Assembly (NCBI GenBank): GCA_902768785.1
Contig: CACXMM010000001.1
Coordinates: 62,001 to 126,000 of the forward strand
Length of the DNA stretch: 64,000 nucleotides
Reading direction: 5' to 3'
Source: an uncultured Prevotellaceae bacterium
GTDB taxonomy: Bacteria > Bacteroidota > Bacteroidia > Bacteroidales > Bacteroidaceae
The notes under the pieces are model-generated. The model saw only the letters and a list, made by a program, of their open reading frames with translations. It did not search any database and had not been told where the DNA came from. The position numbers were made by a program, and so were the translations under genes. The first letter of the stretch is position 1. Each line of letters starts with the position of its first letter. Below, in pieces: positions 16,198 to 24,618 of the stretch.

Positions 16198-17856
16198 ATG
16201 GATATGAAGAAAGTACTTGTTATCTGTATGTTTTTGACATCAGTATGGACGGTGAATGCGCAGACATTTGAAACGGCAACGAATGCAGTAAAGAACATGG
16301 GCGTGGGATGGAACTTAGGTAACACGCTGGATGCAAACGATGCAAGCAAGACGTGGACCACCACCGAGCAACATGAGACCTGTTGGGGACAGCCTGTTAC
16401 CAAGCCTGAGCTTATGAAGATGATGAAGGAAGCTGGCTTCGGAGCCATCCGTGTCCCAGTGACCTGGTATCAGGAGATGGATGCCAACGGAAAGGTGAAT
16501 GCTGCATGGATGAAACGCGTCAAGGAAGTTGTTGACTACGTGATCAACAGCGGTATGTACTGCATTCTCAACGTACATCATGACACAGGAGCCGACGGAA
16601 ACAATTTCAAGTCCTGGCTCAAAGCATCCGGTACCAACTACTCTTCTAACAAGGTGAAGTATGAAGGTCTTTGGAGACAGATAGCTGAGACCTTCAAGGA
16701 CTACGATCAGCATCTGCTTTTTGAAGCATACAACGAGATGCTGGACGAGAAGAACACCTGGAATGAGCCCATCAACAAGACTGACGGATACAAGGCCATC
16801 AACGACTATGCCAAGAGTTTCGTAACAACCGTTCGTAACACTGGCGGCAACAACACGCAGCGTAACCTGGTCGTCAACACCTACTCTGCCAGCAGCACTC
16901 CTGACGCTATGAAGAATCTGGAGTTGCCCGAAGGAAAAGGGCATATCATCTTCCAGTTGCACAGCTATCCGAACTGGAGGAATGAAAGTAATGCTAAAAA
17001 CGAGATCGACTACCTGATTAGTAATATCAAATCAAATCTGCTGAACAGGGCACCCGTGATTATCGGAGAATATGCCACATTTACCACATGGCCTTCAGAT
17101 ATCGACTATTACACCACTAATCGTAAGGTAGCCCTCTATGCCATGGATTATCTCATCAAGAAGACAAAGGAGGCAGGCATTGGCACATTCTATTGGATGG
17201 GGCTCTCTGATGGTGCTTTCCGTACCGTGCCCGCCTTCAATCAGGCTGACCTTGCTCAGACTCTTATTAAGGCGTACTATGGCAGTACTGATGAATACAA
17301 GTACCCCACAGCCGATGACTTTGAGACAGTTTACACTGTTAACTATAACGATGAATGGTCGGAATTGTTTCTGTTTGGCGACTGGAGTAACGCAAACACT
17401 CTTAAATTGAGCGACTATAAAGGCATTCGTGTAGAGCTTGATAACGATAGTTATGTCAATAAGCTGCAGGTTAAGCTCTATGGTAAATCCAGTTCTCAAG
17501 AGGCATACATACCTATTGAAGGAGCCGTCACCACTGTAACCTTTGCCGATTTTCAAGCTCAAATTGGCAATGAGATTACAAAGATAACCCTCCAGACTCT
17601 TAATGGTGCACAAACAGCTACAGTCAGAAGCGCAACACTAATCAAGTCTGACGATAGTGAGGTTCCTGGTTCTATCACAGTTGCATGGGGATGCACAGTC
17701 ACTGCGAAGTCAACTCCTAAATCCACAGGCATCCATGCCGTTCAGTATGTAAAAACCAATATTGATGGAACCATATACAATCTGCAAGGACAACGCGTAA
17801 AGAATCCTCAAAAAGGAATCTATATCCAAAACGGCAAAAAGTATATTACTAAATAA
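16198..17856 (+). CDS. Secreted GH5 endoglucanase-type glycoside hydrolase
   Basis: A 552-residue secreted enzyme. Residues 1-21 form a signal peptide ending VNAQ. The GH5 barrel covers about residues 25-345: VGWNLGNTLD, the NVHHDTGADG substrate loop (about 125), the acid/base glutamate in EAYNEM (about 180), and the nucleophile glutamate in IGEYATF (about 291). Motifs are closest to GH5 cellulases (endo-1,4-beta-glucanase). Residues about 365-500 are a beta-rich module without a recognised family, possibly carbohydrate binding. The last 40 residues (YNLQGQRVKNPQKGIYI) are the C-terminal tail common on Prevotella secreted proteins. It is the only plus-strand gene in this stretch and separates serA from DUF1015. 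Exact substrate not provable from sequence. Confidence 0.88.
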   Translation: MDMKKVLVICMFLTSVWTVNAQTFETATNAVKNMGVGWNLGNTLDANDASKTWTTTEQHETCWGQPVTKPELMKMMKEAGFGAIRVPVTWYQEMDANGKVNAAWMKRVKEVVDYVINSGMYCILNVHHDTGADGNNFKSWLKASGTNYSSNKVKYEGLWRQIAETFKDYDQHLLFEAYNEMLDEKNTWNEPINKTDGYKAINDYAKSFVTTVRNTGGNNTQRNLVVNTYSASSTPDAMKNLELPEGKGHIIFQLHSYPNWRNESNAKNEIDYLISNIKSNLLNRAPVIIGEYATFTTWPSDIDYYTTNRKVALYAMDYLIKKTKEAGIGTFYWMGLSDGAFRTVPAFNQADLAQTLIKAYYGSTDEYKYPTADDFETVYTVNYNDEWSELFLFGDWSNANTLKLSDYKGIRVELDNDSYVNKLQVKLYGKSSSQEAYIPIEGAVTTVTFADFQAQIGNEITKITLQTLNGAQTATVRSATLIKSDDSEVPGSITVAWGCTVTAKSTPKSTGIHAVQYVKTNIDGTIYNLQGQRVKNPQKGIYIQNGKKYITK

Positions 17857-17860
17857 AAAT

Positions 17861-17891
17861 GAAATCCCCCTCCGATTTGGAGAGGGATTTC
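17861..17891. terminator. Bidirectional terminator between GH5 and serA
   Basis: Thirteen-base stem (GAAATCCCCCTCC with GGAGAGGGATTTC, one G-T pair) and 5-base loop. T-rich sequence lies on the minus-strand exit (ATTTTTATTT) and weaker T/A sequence on the plus side. It sits between two converging genes. Confidence 0.85.
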
Positions 17892-17916
17892 TTATAATAA
17901 TATAAGTATACCTATT

Positions 17917-18834
17917 TTACTTGTTCACCTGGAACTTGGTGTCACCATCCTTGAAGAAGGCGTTGATCTGCTTGGCGGCAGCAATACCAGCGTTGATATT
18001 AGCCTCAGCAGTCTGGGCACCCATCTTCTTCGGAGTTGAGAAGTAACGACCTTCGAACTTGGCGAACTCATCGTTTGCATCAGGCATGATGTCAGTGACA
18101 AACTTGAGGTCCTCACGCTCACTCATCAGCTTAATCAGCTCAGGCTCGTTGATCACTTCCTTACGTGCAGTGTTCACCAGGATACCACCCTTCTTCATCT
18201 TACCGACGAGAGCGTAGTTGATGCTCTGCTTGGTCTCGGGAGTAGCAGGGATATGGAGTGAAACAACATCACAGGTCTCGAAGAGTGCATCCTGATTAGC
18301 AACGGCGTGCACGCCAGCCTTCTCGATAACCTCTGCAGGACAGTAGGCATCGTATGCATAGACATCCATACCAAAGCCTTTGGCGATACGAGCTACGTTA
18401 CGACCCACATTACCGAATGCCAGGATACCTAATTTCTTACCGAGCAGCTCGGAACCGCTCTTACCGTTATAGAAACCACGAACGGCCATCACCAACAAAC
18501 CGAATACAAGTTCTGCCACGGCATTGGCGTTCTGACCAGGAGTGTTCTCAGCTACTACGTTATGGGCAGTGGCTGCAGCCAGGTCGATATTATCGTAACC
18601 AGCACCGGCGCGTACCACAATCTTCAGCTGCTTGGCAGCGTCCAACACCTCAGCATCCACCTTATCCGAACGGATGATCATGGCGTCAGCATCCTTCACT
18701 GCATCCAACAGCTGAGCCTTCTCAGTATATTTCTCGAGCAGCACGAGTTCGTTGCCTGCTGCCTCTACTTCTGCCTTAATACCATTCACAGCAGCTGCTG
18801 CGAACGGTTTCTCTGTTGCAACTAATACTTTCAT
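17917..18834 (-). CDS. serA: D-3-phosphoglycerate dehydrogenase, short Lys type
   Basis: A 305-residue 2-hydroxyacid dehydrogenase from the ATG at 18834 (MKVLVATEKPF); the frame upstream of it is repeat sequence. Substrate and NAD motifs are VVRAGAGYDN, LAFGNVGRN and VNTARKEVINE. There is no C-terminal ACT or ASB domain, so it is a short type III enzyme. Where most PGDHs have the catalytic histidine (TPHIGAST), this one reads STPKKMGAQT with lysine, the IIIK type also described in Entamoeba. It catalyses the first step of serine synthesis, with SerC upstream. The ribosome-binding region and leader are formed by a heptamer repeat. Confidence 0.93.
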   Translation of the reverse strand: MKVLVATEKPFAAAAVNGIKAEVEAAGNELVLLEKYTEKAQLLDAVKDADAMIIRSDKVDAEVLDAAKQLKIVVRAGAGYDNIDLAAATAHNVVAENTPGQNANAVAELVFGLLVMAVRGFYNGKSGSELLGKKLGILAFGNVGRNVARIAKGFGMDVYAYDAYCPAEVIEKAGVHAVANQDALFETCDVVSLHIPATPETKQSINYALVGKMKKGGILVNTARKEVINEPELIKLMSEREDLKFVTDIMPDANDEFAKFEGRYFSTPKKMGAQTAEANINAGIAAAKQINAFFKDGDTKFQVNK

Positions 18835-18838
18835 TTTC

Positions 18839-18958
18839 TTTGAACTTTGAACATTGAACATTGAACTTTATGATTACTCATAGCTTTGAAAATGAGATTT
18901 GAACCCTGAACTCATGAAGCATATCATAAAGTTCAAAGTTCAAACCTCAATGTTCAAA
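18839..18958. repeat. Heptamer inverted-repeat element, copy 1 (serC-serA)
   Basis: Four tandem heptamers (TTTGAAC, TTTGAAC, ATTGAAC, ATTGAAC; 18839-18866) and TTTATGAT form the left arm. ATCATAAA followed by GTTCAAA-type heptamers (18923-18958) forms the right arm, with about 50 bases between. It fills the whole gap between the serC stop and the serA start. Confidence 0.8.
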
Positions 18959-18959
18959 G

Positions 18960-20027
18960 TTAGTGTTTTGCCTCAAACTCCTTCATGCAGGCCACAAGTG
19001 CGTTGCAGCCCTCGATGGTCTGGGCGTTGTAGCAAGAAGCACGGAAACCACCCACTGAACGGTGACCCTTCACACCAACCATACCCTTAGATACGGCGAA
19101 GTCGAGGAAGTCCTTCTCGAGTTCCTTGTACTCGGGAGCCATCACGAAGCAGAGGTTCATCAATGAACGATCCTCTTCCTTGGCGGTACCCACGAACATC
19201 TTGTTGCGGTCGATCTCACCATAGACAATCTCAGCACGCTGGTGAGCCAGCTTATCCATAGCCTCTACACCACCCTGCTTCTTAATCCAACGGAGGTTCT
19301 CAAGAGCACAATAGATGGGCACCACTGGAGGAGTATTAAACATAGAACCCTTATCAACATGTGTACGATAGTCGAGCATGGTAGGAATCTCACGGGGAGC
19401 CTTGCCCAGTGCATCGTCCTTGACAATCACGATGGTGACACCCGCCATAGCCAGGTTCTTCTGGGCACCGGCATAGATGGCATCATACTTAGCTACGTCG
19501 ATAGGACGACTGAAGATATCTGATGACATATCAGCAATCAGGCGAACGGGTACATCCAGATCCTTGCGGATTTCAGTACCGTAGATCGTGTTGTTGGTTG
19601 TGATGTGCAGGTAGTCTGCATCAGCAGGTACCGACCAGTCCTTGGGAATGAAGGTGTAGTTGGCATCGGCTGAAGAAGCCACCTCTACTACCTCACCAAA
19701 CAACTTAGCTTCCTTCATGGCTTTCTTTGCCCAAACACCGGTGTTCAGGTAAGCAGCCTTCTTGATCAGGAAATTGTAAGGAATCATACAGAACTCAAGT
19801 GATGCACCACCACCGAGGAAGATCACTGAATAACCCTCAGGGATGCTAAGCAGCTCTTTAACGAGAGCCACAGCCTCGTCAACAACGGGCTGGAAATCTT
19901 TTGCACGGTGGCTGATCTCCATCAGAGAGAGACCAGAGCCATTGAAATCAAGACACTGTTTTGCAGTATTCTCAATCACTTCGCGGGGAAGCATTGAGGG
20001 ACCAGCATTAAAGTTGTACTTCTTCAT
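18960..20027 (-). CDS. serC: Phosphoserine aminotransferase
   Basis: A 355-residue class V aminotransferase of standard length. It starts [17 protein letters not shown]. The PLP lysine is in [12 protein letters not shown], with [11 protein letters not shown] and [17 protein letters not shown] near the end. It converts 3-phosphohydroxypyruvate to phosphoserine and feeds SerA's product in the pathway. It is first in the run, with a promoter at 20078-20109. Confidence 0.96.
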   Translation of the reverse strand: MKKYNFNAGPSMLPREVIENTAKQCLDFNGSGLSLMEISHRAKDFQPVVDEAVALVKELLSIPEGYSVIFLGGGASLEFCMIPYNFLIKKAAYLNTGVWAKKAMKEAKLFGEVVEVASSADANYTFIPKDWSVPADADYLHITTNNTIYGTEIRKDLDVPVRLIADMSSDIFSRPIDVAKYDAIYAGAQKNLAMAGVTIVIVKDDALGKAPREIPTMLDYRTHVDKGSMFNTPPVVPIYCALENLRWIKKQGGVEAMDKLAHQRAEIVYGEIDRNKMFVGTAKEEDRSLMNLCFVMAPEYKELEKDFLDFAVSKGMVGVKGHRSVGGFRASCYNAQTIEGCNALVACMKEFEAKH

Positions 20028-20077
20028 TTGATTGCTTCTAATTTGATTGCTTGTTTATATGATTTATTATTTGGCCG

Positions 20078-20109
20078 CGAAATTACACATTTTATATGGA
20101 ATAGCCAAA
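20078..20109 (-). promoter_or_regulatory. Likely promoter of serC
   Basis: Minus-strand TTTG (20106-20109), 20 bases, TAATTTCG (20078-20085), one mismatch from TAnnTTTG. The leader holds a short direct repeat (TTTGATTGCTT at 20031 and 20043 on the plus strand). Confidence 0.55.
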
Positions 20110-20188
20110 TTATTTGACTTAAATTACATAAAATCTTTGTGTGGGATAACAAATTGTCATCTTGACATGTCAAAACATGAATTTTAGT

Positions 20189-21508
20189 CTATTTGACAGC
20201 TTCAACAATTGTTTTAACACCTTTTATTTTCTCTCCCCTCGATAATTTGAGCACTATGGAAAGTCGCTGTCGCGCTATGGCAACATAGGAATAGCGCTCT
20301 TTGACATCAATTCTTCCAATTTCATCGGGCTGAAGTCCACCCTTCTTACAGAGGAAACCAACGATATCTCCTTTCGATATCTTATCCTTCTTTCCCTTCC
20401 CGATATAGAGTGTCGTCATCTTGGGCAGAGCAGGAGGGGGCAGCTGCTGGGGCAACTCATAAAGGTCCTGGTCACCTTTCACATAACCGGGCACGTTCTC
20501 ACCGGGACCTAAAATAAAGAATGTTTTCCCCGTTTTGTCCCATCGTGCCGTCCGTCCCACCCGATGCACATAACCGTCTTCAGTCTCCGGAAGATGATAA
20601 TGGATGATATTCTCGATGTCAGGGATATCCAACCCTCTCGATGCGAGATCGGTGCATACCAAGACATTGGCCGAACCGTTACTGAAACGATAAAGGGCAT
20701 CTTCCCGTAGCTTCTGGTCGAGTCCTCCATGGAACATGCTAATGGTAAAACCCTGATGCCGGAGGTAGTCTGCGGTGCGTTCCACACTCTCGCGATAGTT
20801 CAAGAACACCACGCTACTCTCCTCGCCCACCGACCGTAGCAGCTTGCTTACCGTCTCTAACTTATCCTTGTCCGGACTTTTCACCTTATATATAATAACA
20901 CGCGAAGAGACCTGCTCTGTTTCATCAAGGTAGTTGATACGCCGTGTCCTTCCCAGACTCACGAACTGTGGGATTTCCTCTGCATCCGTAGCAGAGAGCA
21001 GAATACGCCTTTTCACCGAGGGAAGCTGTGATACCACCTCACTCATCTCATCCTGGAAACCCATGGCAAGACATTTGTCAAACTCATCTATGACCAGCCA
21101 TTTCACTTGATCCACGTCGAAGTTTCCCTTGTTCAGATGATCATTCAGCCGTCCAGGGGTGGCAAATACCACTTGTGGCATCACCTCTTTAAGCATTCGA
21201 TGTTCATCCATTGTCGGACGACCGCCATATAAGGACAGAGAACGTATGCCCGTCCGCATGTCTTTCAGGACCGTTGCTGACTGCAATGCCAGCTCTCTTC
21301 CCGGTACCAGTATCACAGCCTGTACCTTCGAAGTCTGAGGATCCAGACGTTGAACAATGGGAAGGAGGTAGGCTAAGGTTTTCCCGCTTCCGGTAGGAGA
21401 AAGCACTACAAGATCCTGATCACTGTGCAAGACAGCATCCATCGCCTCCTCTTGCATGGCGTTCAGGTTCTCTACACCGATTTTGTCAAGTATTGTACGT
21501 ACGTCCAT
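20189..21508 (-). CDS. DbpA-like DEAD-box RNA helicase
   Basis: A 439-residue superfamily 2 helicase with motifs I SPTGSGKT, Ib PGRL, II DEFD (instead of DEAD), III SAT and VI HRVGRTAR. The C-terminal 75 residues (TTLYIGKGKKDKISKGDIVG) form a DbpA-type RNA-binding domain, which targets helicases to 23S rRNA during 50S assembly. It is 6 bases downstream of cinA. The DEFD variant is common in DEAD-box relatives of this group. Assignment as dbpA itself is probable but not certain. Confidence 0.85.
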   Translation of the reverse strand: MDVRTILDKIGVENLNAMQEEAMDAVLHSDQDLVVLSPTGSGKTLAYLLPIVQRLDPQTSKVQAVILVPGRELALQSATVLKDMRTGIRSLSLYGGRPTMDEHRMLKEVMPQVVFATPGRLNDHLNKGNFDVDQVKWLVIDEFDKCLAMGFQDEMSEVVSQLPSVKRRILLSATDAEEIPQFVSLGRTRRINYLDETEQVSSRVIIYKVKSPDKDKLETVSKLLRSVGEESSVVFLNYRESVERTADYLRHQGFTISMFHGGLDQKLREDALYRFSNGSANVLVCTDLASRGLDIPDIENIIHYHLPETEDGYVHRVGRTARWDKTGKTFFILGPGENVPGYVKGDQDLYELPQQLPPPALPKMTTLYIGKGKKDKISKGDIVGFLCKKGGLQPDEIGRIDVKERYSYVAIARQRLSIVLKLSRGEKIKGVKTIVEAVK

Positions 21509-21514
21509 ATCGTA

Positions 21515-22027
21515 TTATCCTTCTGCTTCAACCACTGGCAAGTGTTCCTTCAAGAAGGTATGGAACAGCTGCAACGCTTTATTCGTTGCACGCTCCAGGT
21601 TCTTATCACGCCCTTCATCCTCATCCAACTTGAAAGTAACGATCTCATCGGGCGATCCGCAAGCCAGCCAGATGGTTCCCACGGGAATCTCCTTTGTACC
21701 ACCACCAGGTCCTGCAATACCTGTAGCGGAAATGGCGAAGTCAACATTCAAGGCCTTACACGCACCCAGTACCATTTGACGGGCAACCTCCTCGCAAACG
21801 GCCGTTTTCTCTTCAAGTGTCTGATGATCAACAAACAACAGATTTTCCTTGATTTCGTTGACATACGAAACAATACTTCCCTTGAAATAATTGGAAGCAC
21901 CCGGGGTGGCGATAATTGCCTCGGCTATTCTTCCACCTGTACAACTCTCTGCTGTACCCAATGTCTTACCTCTTTCGTAGAGTAACCTGCTGATTTCCCT
22001 ACTCAGGATCTTATTCTGGAATTCCAT
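21515..22027 (-). CDS. CinA C-terminal type nicotinamide-nucleotide amidase
   Basis: A 170-residue stand-alone CinA C-terminal (PncC) domain. Hallmarks are LGTAESCTGGRIAEAI near the N-terminus and GIAGPGGGTKEIPVGTIW. The family deamidates NMN to nicotinate mononucleotide in pyridine-nucleotide recycling. The N-terminal MoCF-like domain of full CinA is absent, as is usual in this subfamily. Confidence 0.9.
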   Translation of the reverse strand: MEFQNKILSREISRLLYERGKTLGTAESCTGGRIAEAIIATPGASNYFKGSIVSYVNEIKENLLFVDHQTLEEKTAVCEEVARQMVLGACKALNVDFAISATGIAGPGGGTKEIPVGTIWLACGSPDEIVTFKLDEDEGRDKNLERATNKALQLFHTFLKEHLPVVEAEG

Positions 22028-22075
22028 CTTATCGGTATATTATGATTATAAAACTAATACTGAAACAAAAACAAA

Positions 22076-23110
22076 TCACTGGAAAGTAACCTTACTAAAT
22101 GCAGGTTTGTCAATGGAACAAAATTCCTTGTCAAGGTACTTAAAATACCCAGTGATACCAATCATTGCCGCATTATCGGTGGTATAGCTGAACTTCGGAA
22201 TGTAGATCGTCCACCCATAACGTTTGGCATGGTCGTGGAAAGCGTTACGTAATCCGTTGTTCGCCGAGACACCTCCTGCCACGGCCACATGCTTGATGCC
22301 CGTCTGTTTCACGGCCATCTTCAGCTTCTTCATGAGGATATCGACGATTGTATATTCCAAACTGGCTGCCAGATCCTCCTTGTGATGCTCGACGAAGTCG
22401 GGATCTTCCTTCACCCAGTCACGCAGATTATAGAGGAAACTGGTCTTCAGTCCGCTGAAACTGTAGTCAAGTCCGGGGATATGGGGCTCGGAGAACTGAT
22501 AAGCATGGGGATTACCCTGACGGGCGAGTCTGTCAATGATCGGTCCTCCTGGGTAGCCCAGTCCCATCACCTTGGAACATTTGTCGATGGCCTCGCCTGC
22601 CGCATCATCTATCGTCTGTCCCAGCACCTCCATGTCATTGTAGGCGTTCACCTTCACGATCTGTGAATTTCCACCGCTCACCAACAGACAGAGGAACGGC
22701 AGGGGCGGTGCGCTCTGATCATCCTCACTTTCCTTGATGAAATGGGCAAGAACATGCCCCTGTAAATGATTCACGTCAATCATCGGAATGCCCAGGCTCC
22801 TTGCAAAACCCTTAGCGAAGCTCACACCTACCAACAGTGATCCCATCAGACCAGGACCACGGGTAAAGGCCACAGCCGATAGCATCTCTTTCTGGATTCC
22901 CGCCTGTTTGATAGCCTGATCCACGACAGGTACCACATTCTGCTGATGGGCACGCGATGCCAGTTCGGGTACCACGCCGCCATAGGCCTCATGCACTGCC
23001 TGCGAGGCCGTTACATTACTTAACAGTACGTCATCGCGGAGCACAGCGGCAGAAGTGTCGTCACAACTGCTCTCAATGGCCAGGATGTATATATTCTTCT
23101 CTTTCACCAT
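22076..23110 (-). CDS. tsaD: tRNA threonylcarbamoyladenosine transferase TsaD
   Basis: A 344-residue ASKHA-fold protein. It starts ILAIESSCDDTSAAVL; metal-binding histidines are in HLQGHVLAHF, ATP-binding residues in LVSGGNSQIV and VAGGVSANNGLRN. TsaD works with TsaB and TsaE to put the threonylcarbamoyl group on A37 of tRNAs decoding ANN codons. Full length. Confidence 0.96.
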   Translation of the reverse strand: MVKEKNIYILAIESSCDDTSAAVLRDDVLLSNVTASQAVHEAYGGVVPELASRAHQQNVVPVVDQAIKQAGIQKEMLSAVAFTRGPGLMGSLLVGVSFAKGFARSLGIPMIDVNHLQGHVLAHFIKESEDDQSAPPLPFLCLLVSGGNSQIVKVNAYNDMEVLGQTIDDAAGEAIDKCSKVMGLGYPGGPIIDRLARQGNPHAYQFSEPHIPGLDYSFSGLKTSFLYNLRDWVKEDPDFVEHHKEDLAASLEYTIVDILMKKLKMAVKQTGIKHVAVAGGVSANNGLRNAFHDHAKRYGWTIYIPKFSYTTDNAAMIGITGYFKYLDKEFCSIDKPAFSKVTFQ

Positions 23111-23126
23111 TACCTAAGATTCTATT

Positions 23127-23981
23127 CTAATATGTCAACACTTCTACCCCATGATCCGTCATCAGGAAGGTATGTTCCCACTGGGCACTGGGCTTTTCAT
23201 CTTCGCTGATCACTTCCCAGCCAAACGGGTCGTCGGCATCAATGAATACACGCCACGTGCCCATATTCACCATCGGCTCAATCGTGAACACCATACCGGG
23301 TACGAGCAGCATTCCTGTTCCTTTCTTACCATAATGAACGACATCGGGTTCCTCGTGGAACTGATTGCCGACACCATGACCGCAAAGGTCGCGAACAATG
23401 CCATAATGGTATCTCTTTGCATGTTTCTCGATCGCATGACCGATATCACCCACGAAACAATAAGGCTTGGCAGCCTCTGCACCGATTTCCAGACACTCTT
23501 TAGCCACTCGCACCAACTGCTCCTTCTCGGGCGTTGTCTTACCAATGATAAACATACGTGACGCATCGGCATAATAACCGTCCAGACATGTGGTACAATC
23601 AACATTGATGATATCTCCTTCCTCAAGGATATCATCCGCCTTAGGAATTCCGTGGCACACCACCTCATTGATGCTGGTGCACACACTCTTGGGGAATCCC
23701 TCATAGTTTAACGGTGCGGGAGTGGCACCATGGGCAATCGTGTAATTATAGACGATCTCATCGATTTCCAGCGTACTCATCCCCTGATGAATCTTACTAG
23801 CCACCTCGTCTAAAACACCCGTATTCACTATACCGGCCCTGCGTATTCCCTCTATCTGCTCAGGAGTCTTGATCAAATCGCGTGAGGGCACTTCCTTCCC
23901 TTTTCCTTCCCAGTACATCACCTTTTTATCAAGTTCAGTCAGCGGGACTCCCGGGATTATATGCCATTTTTTCTTTCTCAT
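23127..23981 (-). CDS. map: Type I methionine aminopeptidase with N-terminal extension
   Basis: A 284-residue enzyme. The ATG at 23981 (MRKKKWHIIPGVPL) is used because the codon at the longer frame start is TTG. Metal ligands can be placed in INVDCTTCLDGYYADASRMF, CGHGVGNQFHEEP and FTIEPMVN, and the final glutamate in QWEHTFLMTDHGVEVLT. A lysine-rich extension of about 40 residues precedes the catalytic domain, longer than the usual Bacteroidetes Map; it has no CxxC zinc motif. Removes N-terminal methionine. Confidence 0.93.
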   Translation of the reverse strand: MRKKKWHIIPGVPLTELDKKVMYWEGKGKEVPSRDLIKTPEQIEGIRRAGIVNTGVLDEVASKIHQGMSTLEIDEIVYNYTIAHGATPAPLNYEGFPKSVCTSINEVVCHGIPKADDILEEGDIINVDCTTCLDGYYADASRMFIIGKTTPEKEQLVRVAKECLEIGAEAAKPYCFVGDIGHAIEKHAKRYHYGIVRDLCGHGVGNQFHEEPDVVHYGKKGTGMLLVPGMVFTIEPMVNMGTWRVFIDADDPFGWEVISEDEKPSAQWEHTFLMTDHGVEVLTY

Positions 23982-23991
23982 ACCGAACAAA

Positions 23992-24612
23992 CTATTTTAG
24001 ATAATCATAGATTTCATCAGTCCAGTCATCTCCATTCTTCGGACAGAATGTATGGATACCCAACGACTCTGCTACCGCCACGTTACGCGGACCGTCATCC
24101 ACAAAGAGGGTTTCATCAGGGTCGATCTGTTCTTGATCGATAACATACCTGAAGAAGTGTTCCGACGGTTTCATCGCCTTTACCCGATAACTCATGTAGA
24201 GTGCATCGAAATAGTGTTGAATGGGATTCCCTTTCCCATCGAACTCCTCACTCTCAGCCCAGTCCATCATGAACGGGTTCGTGTTCGAAAGCAGAATCAG
24301 TCGGTAACGCTGCTGTTTCAGCTTTTTCAGGGCATCGAGGTTCCGCTGCGGCAAATCCGCACGATAGCCGTGCCACGCATACTGACACTCTCCATACGTC
24401 AGCTCCCGTCCCACCATATTACTGAGTTCCTTTCTGAAATCCTCGGCACTGATCTTCCCTTCTTCCAGATCACCAAAGATTCCGTTTTGGGTGTAGGGAT
24501 CCAATTGGCGTTCAGCATCCTTCAGTCCTAACTGAAGGAAACGCCGGAGAGCCTCCTGATGGCTGATGGTAATGATGACACCACCTAAATCGAAAATTAT
24601 ATTCTTAATCAT
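23992..24612 (-). CDS. HAD-superfamily phosphatase
   Basis: A 206-residue HAD hydrolase with motif I FDLGGVIITI, motif II LLSNTN, the motif III lysine in VKAMKPSEHFF, and motif IV VDDGPRN. Motif I lacks the usual second aspartate (DLGG), as in HAD subgroups such as YihX-like phosphatases that act on sugar phosphates. A helical cap is inserted after motif I. Substrate unknown. It lies between metH and map on one transcript. Confidence 0.85.
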   Translation of the reverse strand: MIKNIIFDLGGVIITISHQEALRRFLQLGLKDAERQLDPYTQNGIFGDLEEGKISAEDFRKELSNMVGRELTYGECQYAWHGYRADLPQRNLDALKKLKQQRYRLILLSNTNPFMMDWAESEEFDGKGNPIQHYFDALYMSYRVKAMKPSEHFFRYVIDQEQIDPDETLFVDDGPRNVAVAESLGIHTFCPKNGDDWTDEIYDYLK

Positions 24613-24618
24613 ACTTAT

